Source: Rhea pennata
Lineage: Eukaryota > Chordata > Aves > Rheiformes > Rheidae
DNA: 64,000 bases
Reading direction: 5' to 3'
NCBI RefSeq assembly: GCF_028389875.1
Contig: NC_084677.1
Coordinates: forward strand, 11,326,017 to 11,390,016
Positions 1-13,300 of the stretch are shown here, piece after piece (position 1 is the first letter of the stretch; every line of letters starts with the position of its first letter). The position numbers and the translations under genes are program-made. The notes beneath the pieces were generated by a model, which searched no databases, had not been told where the DNA came from, and worked only from the letters and a program-made list of their open reading frames with translations.

Positions 1-449
1 TCTTAACTTAATGCTAACATAGAATTGTTCTTTCAGTGCTAGCCGTAGAAGATGTGCTGTTTGTGTAATAATGGGAATAAGAACCTGCATCCTCTTTCAC
101 CTTTTGCCAGGGGCTTACAGCATGATACTGCATAAGTTTCTTAGATGCTGTGTCTCACTTTTCTGGCTTAGTAAGGAATGTGAAGAATGCTGTACTATTA
201 TAACTTCAGTTGCATTTAAGATGTTGGATTGGGATGATACATACTTTTGGTTTTAGATTACATCTCTTGTTGCATTAATATGGCATTATAATGCTGTTTT
301 AAGGGCTACTTCACTCTTTAGAAGTATTTGATAAGTGCCAGTGTTTATCAGTAGATTAAATTTATATGAAAAATATTGTGGCCTGTCCCAGATTCAGATC
401 CCATGATTTCTAGGTTTTGAAGCACTGATAACATGAATAAATTGGACTA

Positions 450-470
450 ATGCATGCATGCATGCATGCA
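450..470. repeat. (ATGC)n microsatellite
   Basis: Five consecutive ATGC units plus one base, a short tetranucleotide repeat in non-coding DNA. Confidence 0.9.
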
Positions 471-741
471 CTGAATTGTTTCTTTTGAAATGTGTTTGTA
501 TTCTAAAGGAGCATGTCACTATATTTGTTATTCTTTCATATTGATCAGCACAATGAAAACAACTGCACATCAAATATTGCTACCAGCCTGATAGAACTCC
601 ACTAGCAGGTATATACTTTTAAAATATGACAATATTAAATTGTAAACTCAACTAGGTTTTTGGGGGCTCAGAGGATCTAATGATATCGCATTTGATCATG
701 TATGGATGCTTCTAGCTTTTAACCAAATGGTAAATGACACC

Positions 742-798
742 AAAAAAAACCAAAACAAAAAAACAAAACAAAAAAAAAAAAAAAAAAAACAAAAAAAA
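742..798. repeat. A-rich low-complexity tract
   Basis: Almost pure adenine broken by single C residues. No retroposon body is recognisable next to it, so it is called low complexity rather than a SINE or LINE tail. Confidence 0.85.
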
Positions 799-3700
799 CC
801 CCACTAATTTAGGAAATCTTCCTTTTTACTTAGAAGAAATCTTACTCTTTGGACTTGCTGTGCAGTTTAGATTAGTGGATCTTCTTTATTCATATTTGCA
901 TTTTGTCATCATTTCTGAACTTTGAAAAATTAGGATGGTCAATTGTAGTGAGATGTTGCTGTCAACTGCTAATTTAATGTCTTCTGTCGGTCAAAATATG
1001 ATGATTCCTTTGTATGCAAATTTGCTAATCTACAGTAGTTTTCTCTATGTGTAGCTTTAAAAACTGTCACCTAGCTTTTCAAGCTGAAAACTATTTCATC
1101 AGAATTTTTTTCATTCTGTCTCTGAAGGTTAAATAATAATTTCCTGAAAAATTCTAAGCATAGGAAGATGTGATGTTTAGAGGAGAGTCCTGTTTCTGTC
1201 TCTAAGTTCCATTTTTCTTTTCCCTAAATTTGAAAACACTTCAGATCTCTGTTCTGATTGAAATGTATTTTGACACTCTGTTATCACTTACTTAAAACAC
1301 AAATACCTCACCACTGTCACTTCTGTCATCCCTCTGTTGTTTTAGGGTCAGTATTTGTTATAAGAATGGTTGTTCTTGTAGTCACAAGTAGCTAGCTGCC
1401 CTTCATCACAACTACTTATGCCCTATTACAGATCTGTCCAAACTTTTTTGGAGCTGCAGAGAGAATCAGAGATTTCATACATGGCCCAAATCAGTCAGGC
1501 CACTCTGAGATCACATTTGTCAGTTGTACATATGACTAGGGACATGGATGTGAACAAGTGCGCAAGAAAGTGTTCAAAACCACATGTGAACAACCCTCCT
1601 TTAGAATAAAAAAAAAAAAAAGTGAAATAAATGAAGAGGATATCTTTATGCTAGAGTTATTTTTGCAAAATTCTAGAACTGTTGTGATACTTAGAAAACA
1701 AACATTATATTGCTAAATAGTAATAATGCAGAGCAACAGCTCTGCATGAGCTTGATAAAGCAGAGGAGTGGGGATAATAGATTCAATTTATGTGTATGTA
1801 TTTCTTTGCTCATCTTTCAGTTTGTAGGTGCTGAAGACTGCTAAAACTCACAACCTCTGACTGTATACAACTTGTGAACAACTGGAATATCACCCAAAGA
1901 AGTATAGATTTTCAGAATGTGCTAATTATTGCCTGAAACAGGGCAATAGCAGAGAGGTAAAAAACCTCAAAACTGCAGCGTGTGATGATAGATATATTTG
2001 AGTACTGTACTACTACAAATTTATCTTTTTTTTTTCTGGAGCTCTTCTTTTCTTTTTGTGTTAAATATCAAGAATTCCTAGTGCATTAAAAACAGAGCGT
2101 ATATTTATCTTTCTCCAAATGCCATTTCCACACGCAATGTAATTTATTCCTATTAAAAATGACAACTTTCATGCCAATTTTAGTAAAAGACTGGAAAAAC
2201 CCAAGTGCATTAGCTTCTAGTCACAGTACACAAAACTAAAGAGGAGAAGCCATATCTTCAGACTACTAGAATCTTTCAGACTTCTGCATAGCTCTGTAAT
2301 GATTTTATTATGCTTTATTTTTTAGAAAGAATTAAGACAAATGGCATAAAGTTTTATGTAGTCATTTATAACTGTAAAAATCAAATGATTTAAGTATATA
2401 TTTTTTTAATACTAATTTTGGTAATATTCCTTAGTCAAGGCTGGTAGCTGAAATTCAAAGTGATCTGAAAGCCTGGGAAAGAGCAGCAGGAAAGCAAAAC
2501 AGGAGTGCTAGAAAAGCCGGATACCCAAAGAACCTTCAGAGACTTTAGCAAAGAGCAAGATGTATCAAATGGCAGGACAAACTGCCTCAGAGCAAAGATA
2601 TTTCTGCTACAATCAAGTATGAAATTTGGGAGAATCCAGAGTGGATGGGGAGCCTGCATACTGATATGCTATCATGTAGGCTCTCAGACAAGGTAGGACT
2701 TTCTCAACATAGAAACCTTGTATTTAAAGAAAGATGGAAGAAAAGGCTACTGATTCAAAAGAGCTCGGACAGGATTAGCCTCAGCCAACAAAAAGTGAAA
2801 CTTAAATAGTTGCTTCTCAACTATTTAAGCCACAGTATCCAGGTTGTTTGTAAAGTGTCCCCCCGCCCCCCCCTTCTAGCTCATACGGAAAACCTCTTCA
2901 TTTTAATTATTCATGAGAGCTAATGGCACTACTGCTCATAAAAATAAACAGCTGAAGTATTTTATAGTATACCTTGAGGTTTGGTATACCAAACCAATGA
3001 GCAACTTTTGTAAAATCAGTCCTTTTATTTTAATCTCACAGTCTGTCCTTCCTTCAGGCTCTGACTGTTCTGTATGTTCACAGAGAGAGGGTACATAGGT
3101 TTCCCAACTTCCTGGTCTGAATGTGCATCATCGCTGCGTGCTGATTTAATGCTGAGACAATATCCAGATATGTGTCTTCCTCTACATACCCTGGTTCTCA
3201 CACAAGGAATCTTAGGCACGTGAACCCAAAGTCAGCAGCAGAGCATTTCAACTGGTCTGTAATTTAGAGGACCGGCAATAGCCACAAATATGCAGCTTCT
3301 CTGATGATTCCTAATGTTCACAATCAGCTCTTTCCACATTGTACGCTGTAATTCGGCTAAATATTTTCTTTGCTTGTCACAGCCTTTGATCCCTCTACAG
3401 TCAGAGGAAATCAAAATTGAAAGAAACCACAATGATATTTTCTTACAGCTCTTTTAACTAGCTGGACTTCTGAGGCTGTCTCATGGTGAGAAGGCAACTT
3501 CCCCAATTCACCCTTTCTATGCATACTAGGGCAAGGACAGTCAAGACCAACAATGCATCTGATTTCAGGATAGGGTCACATGCTCATCATCTTAAAATGT
3601 TGTTCTCACTTGACTCAGTATTTGTTATCTTCTTTTCTCCCCTCTAATTGCTTCCAGAGTGTGGCCTTAGGAAAATCACCATCTTCAACTTTTCATCATT

Positions 3701-6155
3701 ATATCAACTTATCTCCCTCCTCTGCATAATCTCAAACACAATAACCATTTTATGCTGGCAGCTCACATAGCTACTTCAGTCTTTCAAATCTCATTCCTGT
3801 GTTCTTGACATAACTCTGACATTTCCTTGAAGGGATAGCCCTCAGCTCTAGCTGAAGATAGCTTAGAAAGAGAGCTCATTCTGTCTCTTAAGCTTTTCTG
3901 TTATTCTTCTGCCCTTGGGCACTGTAGAACATACCACTCTACCTATGACTCAAGTCAAATATCCAACTGTCATTTTAACTCAGACCTCTCTCTAGCTTTT
4001 AATGCTTAAGTTGCATCTCTGTTAAAGGATATGTTTTGCATAATACCTTCCACACAAATAAAAGCCCTCTTTCATTCTAGTACCTCACATTTGCAGTACT
4101 GCTCCTTTTGTTCTGGCCCGAAAATGCAGTCCTGCCTTGTTCCTACCTACCCAGCATGCTCCTGCTAAAATGATCTTTCTATCCTGTCACTTTCTTTATA
4201 TCCTTCCAGCGACTCCTTATTTTTAACGTAACCCAATATAAGCTATTACTTTTACTTTTCTAATCTCTCTTGATTCTCATATCTACCATTCCATGATGAA
4301 TCAACTGCAGATTGACCCAAGATACGCACTATTTTCAGATACCCTCTTACTTATTCTCTGCTCTCTAGACTCACGAAAAATTCCCATAACCATCTGCACA
4401 ATTATTTGTTTTTATTCAAATCTTGACACCATTAAACAACCTTAAAACACCATTGAATACCTAAAAAAAAGACACCGAGACCATCGTCAGCTATGATAAC
4501 TGTCAGGGTCTCCCCTCTCTAGCTACCTGTTCTTTTGTTATATTCTTAAAAAGTAGGTCCACTGAAGAAAGATTCATCTCCAATTTTAACTAATGTATTT
4601 AGGAAAGAGTTCTAAAGGCATACTCCCTTGGTAATTAACCTGTTAAAGAAATATGCACACCTGTGTCTGTAATATGAGTGTTTTCAACCTGATGGTTATG
4701 AAGTTCACCTTCTTTTCTTTCAGCTTTGAAAGATTTTTAGTTTTCACTATCTTCTAAAATTTTATACAATTTTAAAGGTTGTCTTTGTCTTTTCTTGCAT
4801 CTCAAATGATGAACTGAAGACTAGTAGATGCATAAATAGCTTTGTCTTATGTACTTAAAGCTTTTATATGAAGCAATAGTTTGAGCAATGACAACTCTGA
4901 AGGAAAATAAAGGTTGACAGACTACTAATCACTAGGTTCAGGAAGCAAAACACCTAGGCTTCAAGGTAGAATACAAACACAATTGTTTGCCCATTATCTC
5001 TAGACTGGCCTTAGGTTTCTAACGCGCTTATGAAGTGATCTGCTGCATAATTCCACCATTACATTTGATGACAAAAAGCCCAGCAGTGGGCTGAAAATAA
5101 GCGCTGTATAGGGAATAAAGTATGTATCCTTTTTACAATACAAGTACAAAAGGTCATTCAGAAAAATGAAATGGTAGAACATAAACTGATAAATATTTCA
5201 GAATACAGAATAGATTTAAGATATAATTAAGGCATTTTGCAAGAGTTTAGAAAGTGTTTATTTGCATGGGTAAAACAGCTCTAATTTAATTTCATGTGAG
5301 ATTTTAAAAAATGATTAAGGACTTCAAGGCATATCGTAGATTCTATTAGTAAAGAATTAAATCATTTCTGTATATCCAAATCTACTTGTAAAAAGCAGAA
5401 AGTCTTCTGTTTTATTCAGTTGTATAATTCTAGTAATGATCCTATTAAGTCATATATAGTTAAGAAAAAAAAGTATACTATCTCTTGTCTATTTGATTTT
5501 TTTATCAGAATCAACCTAAACAGAACTCAAATGTGTTCCTGTATGGACTTTTTAAACATAATTGATAAGCCTGTATTTAATCTATGTGCAATACTAGCAG
5601 CTGTCATCTGTTAGGTCTGCTGCATTCAGGAGAATATAGAAGGTTTGTCAACATTGCTCTGAACTGGCTCCGTCTCAGCTAGATCCCAAACTGACAAACC
5701 TACCAAGTTAATGAGGCCTGCTTAAGAAATAGCCAAAGCCCCAAACCCCTCACGTCCCTTTTGTAGGACGTGACCATGACCCTCCCTGGCAGGATACAAA
5801 GAAGTGGTGCCCACAGAACTGGCAAGGGGACAAACATGTTCCTTTGAATACTGGGGTCATGTACTGTCTTGTTTTTCTCATGCTCTGAATCCTACACAGT
5901 TCTTTAAGTGTATTGTTACGCAGTTTGGATTTATCAGGGGATTTATCAGCACGCAATTTAAAATTAACTTTCGTAATTCCTTCGTGAAATAGTGCAATTA
6001 CCTTTCAACATTGCTTTGTAATCTGGATATGAGTAGCATTTTGATAAGCCAATATGATATTTCAGAAGTGTGGATCTTTTCTGTGTAAACGAACCGGCAA
6101 ACATTTTGATACTTTCCTACTGTAGTCTATACAGTCATCTCCTAGAAGAAATGTT

Positions 6156-6178
6156 GTGTTTTGTTTTGTTTTGTTTTT
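6156..6178. repeat. (TTTTG)n microsatellite
   Basis: Short pentanucleotide run of TTTTG units in non-coding DNA. Confidence 0.8.
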
Positions 6179-7700
6179 CTGTGTGCCTACGTGAATTGTG
6201 GGTGGTTATAGGAGTAAAGGTAGAAAATGGTGGCAGGATAGAGTTGGTTATTCAAGACAGAAGGTAAGCGTAAGACCTAATGCAGCAGCACTTCTCATAG
6301 TACATTTAGTTTCTGTTTATTTCAGAAAGACTTAGCAGGATGTAGCAAATAAAACACTCGTTATCTTCCTGAGAGAGAAGTAGAAAATATCAGTTTTTCT
6401 GAGCTGTCTGCTTCTGGATAAGATGGAACCCAAGGCCACTTTAAGGTTCAGTTCACTGATTTTCACTGAACAATTACCGACTGATACGCTATAAATATGT
6501 TGGCCAGCTGCTTTTATTTGGGGAGGGGTTCTTTAGTAGACAGAAATGAATAGCTAAACCACTTTCTTTTTCGATAAAATGATAAAAGCCGTCAGTGCTG
6601 TAGATAGCTCAAAAGAGAGGATTCCGTATTCTTGGGAGTTTTAATCAGAGCTGGGTTTGTCGCACATCTTGCAATTTGAGAAATGCAGATTAGCTTGACA
6701 TGTCCAAACATTTTAATGCAGACTACAAGGACTTAAATACATATATATTATGCTAAACTATATTTGCCTAGGTGTCAATTTGAGTTCTTGCCAACAAGTG
6801 ACTATTGTAAGGCTTAAATTACATTTAAATTTCAAAGTCACCTCTGAGCTTGTGACATGTCTAACATACTAAAATTTAAATTTGTAGTCATTTATATTTA
6901 GGTTTGGGAGTGTTTCTTTAACATCTTAACTACTGCTTTGAAATCTACTTTAGGCACACCCATTTAAAAATGTAAGCTTTGAGTTCTCATTGTTTAATTT
7001 GTGAAATGATATGTGTTTAAAAAGTGCTTTAAAATCTTATGGTTAGAGAACTTAATTATTAATCAATTTAGTATTCATTTAAAATTCATTATTTAAGAGT
7101 AAATCTCCTTTTTCTGTTCTTTTGTCTACCAGTTAGTTTGCTACCTGCTCTTCACTGGTCTTGGGAACAGAACAACCCTTGCCTTGTGGCTACTGTTAAG
7201 CATCTTTGCAAATACTTAATTTGACTGGGGGTGAAGATAGAAAAGTCAGAATGAAAGTGCTAAGTATCGCTCCCAGACACCATTTTTTTTTCATTCATCT
7301 CTGTATCCAAACTTAAATTGAAAACTCTAGGTAGAAGGAGAAAGTACTTCCGTCTTCTGTTGTTAGATGAGATGAATTCTACCAAAGTTTCACAAAACTA
7401 CGAGAGATTCTCTTCTGCACATTAGTGTTGTCTTTCTTATTCATTTTTTTAAATGAAGAACTTTTTTCTGTGTATTTTTTGAAAACCCTGAGTGAGACAT
7501 TTCTGTATGCACAGATCTAGTGATCTACTACAATTTATCTGCAGAATGAGGGTAGCAGTGGTGTATTCATGTTATCTGGTGTATCTTACTAATGCTTTTA
7601 CCAGTTAACAATAAGAAAGGGTCTTACAGGGAGACAACTTGTCATTTTTCTCTAACATAGAAGGTAAATTATCTACAAATTAAGCCCTGCCCTCTTACAG

Positions 7701-7904
7701 CTCCTAGCCCAGCCTCCAGTTACAAGGGAGCAGGAACAACGGAAGGACCTGAGCGCACACAAATATCTCTTTGAGTCTGAGTACCTGGTGCCCTTGTGTG
7801 ACGGACTGTCCAGCAAAGAGAAGTGTCACCATCTTACTTGGAAAAGAAGAACTGGGAAAACACTAACATCCAGGAATCTTCCAACGGTAGTACTACTTCT
7901 CTAG
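7701..7904 (+). CDS. Candidate 3'-terminal coding exon of an unidentified upstream gene (VWA3A suspected from synteny only)
   Basis: A good splice acceptor (pyrimidine tract ending TTACAG at 7700) opens a 67-codon frame that runs without a stop to TAG at 7902-7904. It includes the segments REQEQRKDLSAHKYLFESEY and LVPLCDGLSSKEKCHH. The codons are GC-richer and more protein-like than anything else in the first 10 kb. No start codon is needed if this is a last exon. The nearest AATAAA downstream is about 8763-8768. Human VWA3A lies upstream of SDR42E2, so its last exon is one possibility, but I do not recognise the peptide. A chance open frame remains possible. Confidence 0.3.
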   Translation, partial: LLAQPPVTREQEQRKDLSAHKYLFESEYLVPLCDGLSSKEKCHHLTWKRRTGKTLTSRNLPTVVLLL

Positions 7905-10066
7905 CTCTTTTAAAAAACCCGAAATGTTTGACTCTTGTTTTCTTTGTGGAAGTCATTTCTACTGTTCTAAAATTTGAGATGATGGTAGGGGAGCTAAGAG
8001 GAACTCATAACACGTGAACTGAGTAAGATGTAAGTAGACTCATCATGCAGGATGCATGAATAACTTGAAACAGCTGCTATAAATTTAGAGGAACAGAAGA
8101 AAGTTACTGAAATAAGTATTTACTTGCAAGAAATTGTATACATTGAAAATTTGGCAATTATTTTTTAATTCCATGAATGTACTGATGATATTAGTGCTTT
8201 TTAAGAAAGATTTCTAGTAAAATCCTCAAATTTTTAAGATGTTTTTCAAGACTGTCCCCAGCTTAAAGCACACTTAAAGCAGAATGTAAGGAGATTATTA
8301 ATGACAGGTGTCAGTATTCAAATGTATGCCATCTTTCAAATATGAGATAAAAATGATGCCTTTATATCGCGTGTGTGACAAGTTTGAACTTAGCTGTCCT
8401 CACCATGTATAAAAATGCACTGAAAGGTGCATTATTATGGAAGACAAAGTGAAAGAGTTTTATATGGCTTAAAACTACAGCACAGCATAATTCAGAGATA
8501 CAAATTTAAATTTCTTTAATTTAACAGAAGAAACATACTTGTCTTAGGTTTACCCTATTGTTTTAATCTAATTTTTATTTGGAAATGTGGATTGATTTTT
8601 GGTTTTAAAATGTCTGAATATTTTTCAGTATAAGGAGTTTACGTTTTCGACTGTGTTATGCCATTGTCAGCTCTCTGAATTCAGTGAGGTTACACTAGTG
8701 TTAAAATGGTATAGCAGCATGGAGAATCTGCTGCTTCCCTCTGATTAGATTTAAAAAAACAGAATAAAAAAAATATTACAAGCAAAAAAATATAAAAAGT
8801 TAACTATGCAATGGCAAAAATAGTCTGTAACTTCGCATTTTCTTTTGCTTTTCTGCTTTTTTTTTTGTCACTGGGAAGTGATGCAGCTTATCATCATGCC
8901 CAGTTTCTGCATAATCTCTGCTGAACCCTGGTATAAATGGTTGAGAGTAAGCTATGCTTAACTATATATGCACAGCTGGTGTAAGATTTCTCCAAATACT
9001 CTCCTGCATGGGGATGCTGCTACAAGGACCCACTCTAACTATGAGAGAACCATAATAATCTGCAGGAACCTGACCCTGTATTAGAATTACACGCACCCTG
9101 TTTTGCTCGTGCTTAGATAAATTTTACAGTGATTTAATTTGACTGACTTTAGGTAAATGTATTCAGAATTTATATTTGGAGACTTAAGAGCCTAGATCCT
9201 AATTTGTAAGGGCCATGCTAAAAATCAAAACAATGGGAATTGTCTATGTGGGAAAATTGACTGGACTAATTTCTCCTAAGTATGTTATAATTTGGAATAC
9301 GAGTCATTTTAACTGCAGAATGTGAGAATATTTCCAAAGAGAATTTATTATTGTAGAATAAACACACTTTTAATACAGGATAAAGTGTGCAAACAGGTAA
9401 TTCCCATCAAATTGCTTATCACAGAATGATAATCTAACCAGTTTTCCCAGGTAAATGAACCCATAGGGCAGATGGCTTACCCATTCTGTTCCTTGCCAAT
9501 CTGTCTGTATATGAATGCCCTGATGAGAACAATGCAGGCAAAAGTTGGTAACAACTAGACAGACATCTAAACCTGTTGTCTTTGTAACCAAACAAGTTTA
9601 AAATGGTAAGAAATTTTTGCCATTACTATTCTAAAGAACTTGACCTAGAAGTGAAATAAAGTAGATTTTAAAAGCAGAATCAAGTCTTGTATTCCTTATC
9701 TAATAATTTCCTGTCTAGTAGGCTAATATATGTTTGAATAAATAACTCAGAAGTCAGAGTCTTCAAGGAGAGAACGTTTGATATACTGAATATTAAAAAA
9801 CGTAACTGTTAAGGTTAGGTAACTGTATAATGTTTGTAAGATCTTGTAATTTCCTCTGAGCTCTATATACCGTGAAACCTCTGGGAAAGAGGAGAACACT
9901 AAATCTTGGAATATAAAAGTATTAATATTCATTATTCATTACATATAGAAATTCCATAGCTAAAGATATGAATTTATAAATTTTAAGCATGTTAAGATAA
10001 TAAAAGCATTACAGTCCTGAAAGGAACATTGTAACATGAAACTTACTGAAATTATTTACATCCTAG
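7905..10066. other. Non-coding stretch before SDR42E2 copy A
   Basis: AT-rich DNA with no recognisable exon or repeat. An AATAAA lies at about 8763. There is no CpG island or GC-box cluster, so any promoter of SDR42E2 copy A here would be CpG-poor. Confidence 0.5.
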
Positions 10067-10343
10067 AGTACTATGAAGGAATTTTCAAGACAACTTTTAT
10101 CTTGTAGTTGTGATGCAAGAAGAATCTACACAGGAGCTCCATGGGAGCCAACTGTATGACAGCAAACTAGAAGACCATGCTGGGCCACTGATTAAAAGAA
10201 GCAGGAAAGCAATGGTGACAGGAGGTGGAGGCTATTTGGGATACAGTCTGGGATGTGCTCTCATCAGGTCAGGAATTGCTGTTGTTTTATTTGATGTACA
10301 GAAACCTAAATGGGAAATTCCAAATGGAGCAGATTTTTTCAAG
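10067..10343 (+). CDS. SDR42E2 copy A, exon with start codon
   Basis: The acceptor is CATCCTAG at 10066 and the donor AAG|GTATGT at 10343. Coding starts at ATG 10113 and encodes residues 1-77 with the nucleotide-binding loop TGGGGYLG. An out-of-frame ATG at 10073 lies upstream in the same exon. The non-conserved N-terminus makes the exact start less certain than the rest. Confidence 0.75.
10073..10159 (+). other. Overlapping upstream ORF in SDR42E2 copy A
   Basis: An ATG at 10073 opens a 28-codon frame ending TGA at 10157-10159, overlapping the main start (10113) in another frame. The ATG at the matching position in copy B is the in-frame start of that gene. Whether it is translated is unknown. 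Confidence 0.45.
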
Positions 10344-13300
10344 GTATGTTGAATTTTTTTAACTGTAGTAAAAAAGTTGGTCTATTTTCATGCATATTAG
10401 CAAGTTTTCCTCTTAGGAATTTTTGATAAAGATATTTTTCAAGGCTTTTATGAATGATAAGTCATGATAAGAGGTCCTCACATGCAGAAATAACTGATTG
10501 AAAGGTAGCAAACAGTAGGAGTCCAAGTGGTCAGTTCTCTCAGTGTCACCATTGAAGTCCAGAAAAGTCCTGTGTTGGGTTGTGCCATTCAACATATTCA
10601 TGGCTGGCCTAGATGAGGGAGTGAGCAATGAAGTTTACTGCTCAAGCAAAGTTATTTACAGTAAAAAGATGAGAGCAGACTATAGGAAAAAAATAGGGAT
10701 GAGCTTATAGGACTGAGTGAGTAGACAATAAAATGGCAGATGAAATTCAGCGCAATGCAGATGAAAAGAAGTCATATGCATGCAGAGGAATAATCCACAC
10801 TTCAAAAAAATTGTTGGGGTCTGATCTGACTCTTACTACTCAGGAACAAGATCTGGGGGTTGTAATTGATAGTTTCATGAAAACATCATCTCAGTAGTGT
10901 TAAGAAATGATGTAAGGAAATAGTATTTTCTATTAGGAAAAGAGCTGAGAGTAAAATACAAAGCATTATTATGTTTATGGTTCACTCACACCTTGAATAC
11001 TGTGTCTAGTTTTGGTCCCTAACCTCAAAGAGATATATTAGAATTGGAAAACATCCAGGACAGGGTAATAAAGATGATCACAGATATAGAACAGCTTCCA
11101 TGCAGAGTGATGGAGGAAACTAGGACTTTGCAGTCTAAATAGACAAAATAGGCTGAAGAAGTCCTCTGAATGAAAGTACTTGGAGGCTGGAAGTATTGTG
11201 GGAGGAAGTGTCACATATGCTTGCCCTATTCCTACTCTTCCCTGGGCATTCATTTATGAGCACTGATTCCCTCTGAGTCTTTTCGATTTCAGAAATGTGT
11301 AATGTCTGCAAAAGAGGGAGGCAAAAATATTAATGGCTCACAACTGTCTGGGGAGGACAGCATCCCCCATCGCTCCCTGACATAGGGGGACACTAACTCC
11401 TCATGGATGCTTCACCGACTCAGGTTTGGGGTCTTCGGCACAGGGGTGTACTGGCACTTCGTGCATGTTCCTGTCATCTTACACAAATACTGCCTAGGCA
11501 TAGGGCATCATTCAGCTGATCTTCTCTAAGTGCTTAGCACAAGAACTCTTCGGTAGCACTACCCAGAAAGCTGATGGCAAAGTGGAAGGTGATCACAAGA
11601 TCCTTGTCCGGTAGGTGACCGAGGTGGTGCTAGTTTTGCTCATCCTAGCCATGTCACCATGACAGGCAGTGAGGGGGATGCAAGAAGGTGCCCTGCGTGG
11701 CTCTGCAGTGGGCAGACTGCCAGGCTAGGCAGATGTTTAGTCTGACCAGGGATGGCTGCTCTTACGTTGAATTTCATAAGTAGCTTGTATATAATATGGA
11801 GCAGTGACAGAATATTAACAAGGAACTGTTCAAAAGGCATAGGCATAGTTTGTAATTGATGTAAATCCACATAACTTGATTTAAGTTAGTGGACTTTAAC
11901 TAACTAAGGAGACTCAAGGGATGTGACTGTGACTCGGGGGATTTTCTGAGAACGGGTTTTTTAGAATTCAATTTAGAAAGAATAAAAATTTCAAAGTGTA
12001 GATGAATTACCTATAGCGTGGAACTAATGGATTTCTGGCAAATAAAGTAACAATTTACTTCAGAGATCCAAAGCTTAATCAGCGATTTAGAGATTACTAA
12101 TAGGATTTATACTATTTATCTATTTCAACATTTGCCAACCTCAGAGGAAAAATTTAAATGTCAAAGATTGATTAGTAACCTCTTAACATTACCTCCAACT
12201 ATATCTTTTGTAATTATTCTATCAGTTTCCTCACAGTAAATTAAATATCTAATACAAAAATGTCATCATTTCATAAAATAAAGGTACTATACTTGTATTG
12301 AAAAATGTATGCATGTAGAGTATAGTATTCCATACATAGTACAGTATTTGATACTAGATATGGTGTGTGTGCATATAACACAGTACAATATTCACTACTC
12401 TATACCACACCATATAAATCAATTATAATGCAACAGTACACTAATACAATATTAAATGCCTGTTCTGCATAATCTTTAGTTTTAACCTTGTACAAAACTA
12501 TGTTTAAAGTTTGTCAGTCTGTGTGACTTAGAAAAAGCTTAAGGTGTGATCGCTTACAAAAAACGGGGTTCTCATGCTGATTCCATGGTGAACAGCTGAA
12601 TCCTTCCTGCTATGATTTACTGTCATTTTGGCATGATTCTCCAAGCCTCAAGCATATGCTGCTCCCATTCAAGTCAAACAAGTTTTGCTAGCCTGCAGGC
12701 CTAAGTGTGAAAATATGCCTTACAATTGAGGCCAACAAGAGTCATACTTGCTTTTCAACAAAATATTAACAAAATTCTTAGTCACATTTATTGCTCTACA
12801 TGTTTGCAATGTTTTATTTAATGCTAATTAAATATTGTGAAAAATAGATCAGAATGACTAGATTTTCTTTAATTGCCATAGTTAATACTAATTGTATGGA
12901 GAATGTAATGAGCTCCAGTATTCAAAATCTATTTTTTTCATTTTACAGGGTGATGTGAGGGATTATGATGCACTGTTCAAAGCATGTGAAGGAGTTGATT
13001 GTGTTTTTCATGTGGCTGCATGTGGAATGTCAGGACTAGAACAAGCAAGTACAATTGTCTTAATATTTTCTCTACTCTTGTGATAGAAAAATTTTTTCAG
13101 CATATATAAGTCAAGGAATGTGATTAAATGATATTTATTTCAGACAGCAGTTAATTATAAGGGTCAGGTCACCCACTCGGGGAAACAGAGAGGTGTTTCT
13201 TAAACAATAAATGTCAAAGCATGGAACTAATGCACTACTCAAAATACTGTTGCAAATGAGCTCATAGATTTAGGATCTTGCATACGAAAGCATATCCTTT

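Larger units (their letters stand above)
1..7700. other. AT-rich non-coding stretch, no gene recognised
   Basis: No exon, RNA gene or recognisable interspersed repeat could be supported here. Open frames are short and lack coding character. The stretch holds simple sequence (an ATGC run near 450, an A-rich run near 742-798, a TTTTG run near 6156), a C-run near 2860, and a C+T-rich plus-strand section from about 3450 to 4560. It may be the 3' flank or introns of an upstream gene. Confidence 0.5.

Noticed and set aside
2505-2696. Plus-strand open frame ending near a GTAGGA donor, considered as an exon
   Set aside because: No family resemblance, weak acceptor and AT-rich codon use.
5751-5772. 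7-bp inverted repeat CACGTCC/GGACGTG as a regulatory element
   Set aside because: Short and isolated; expected by chance in a window of this size.
10110-10112. GTG just before ATG 10113 as the start of SDR42E2 copy A
   Set aside because: Non-ATG starts are rare in vertebrates and an ATG follows immediately.
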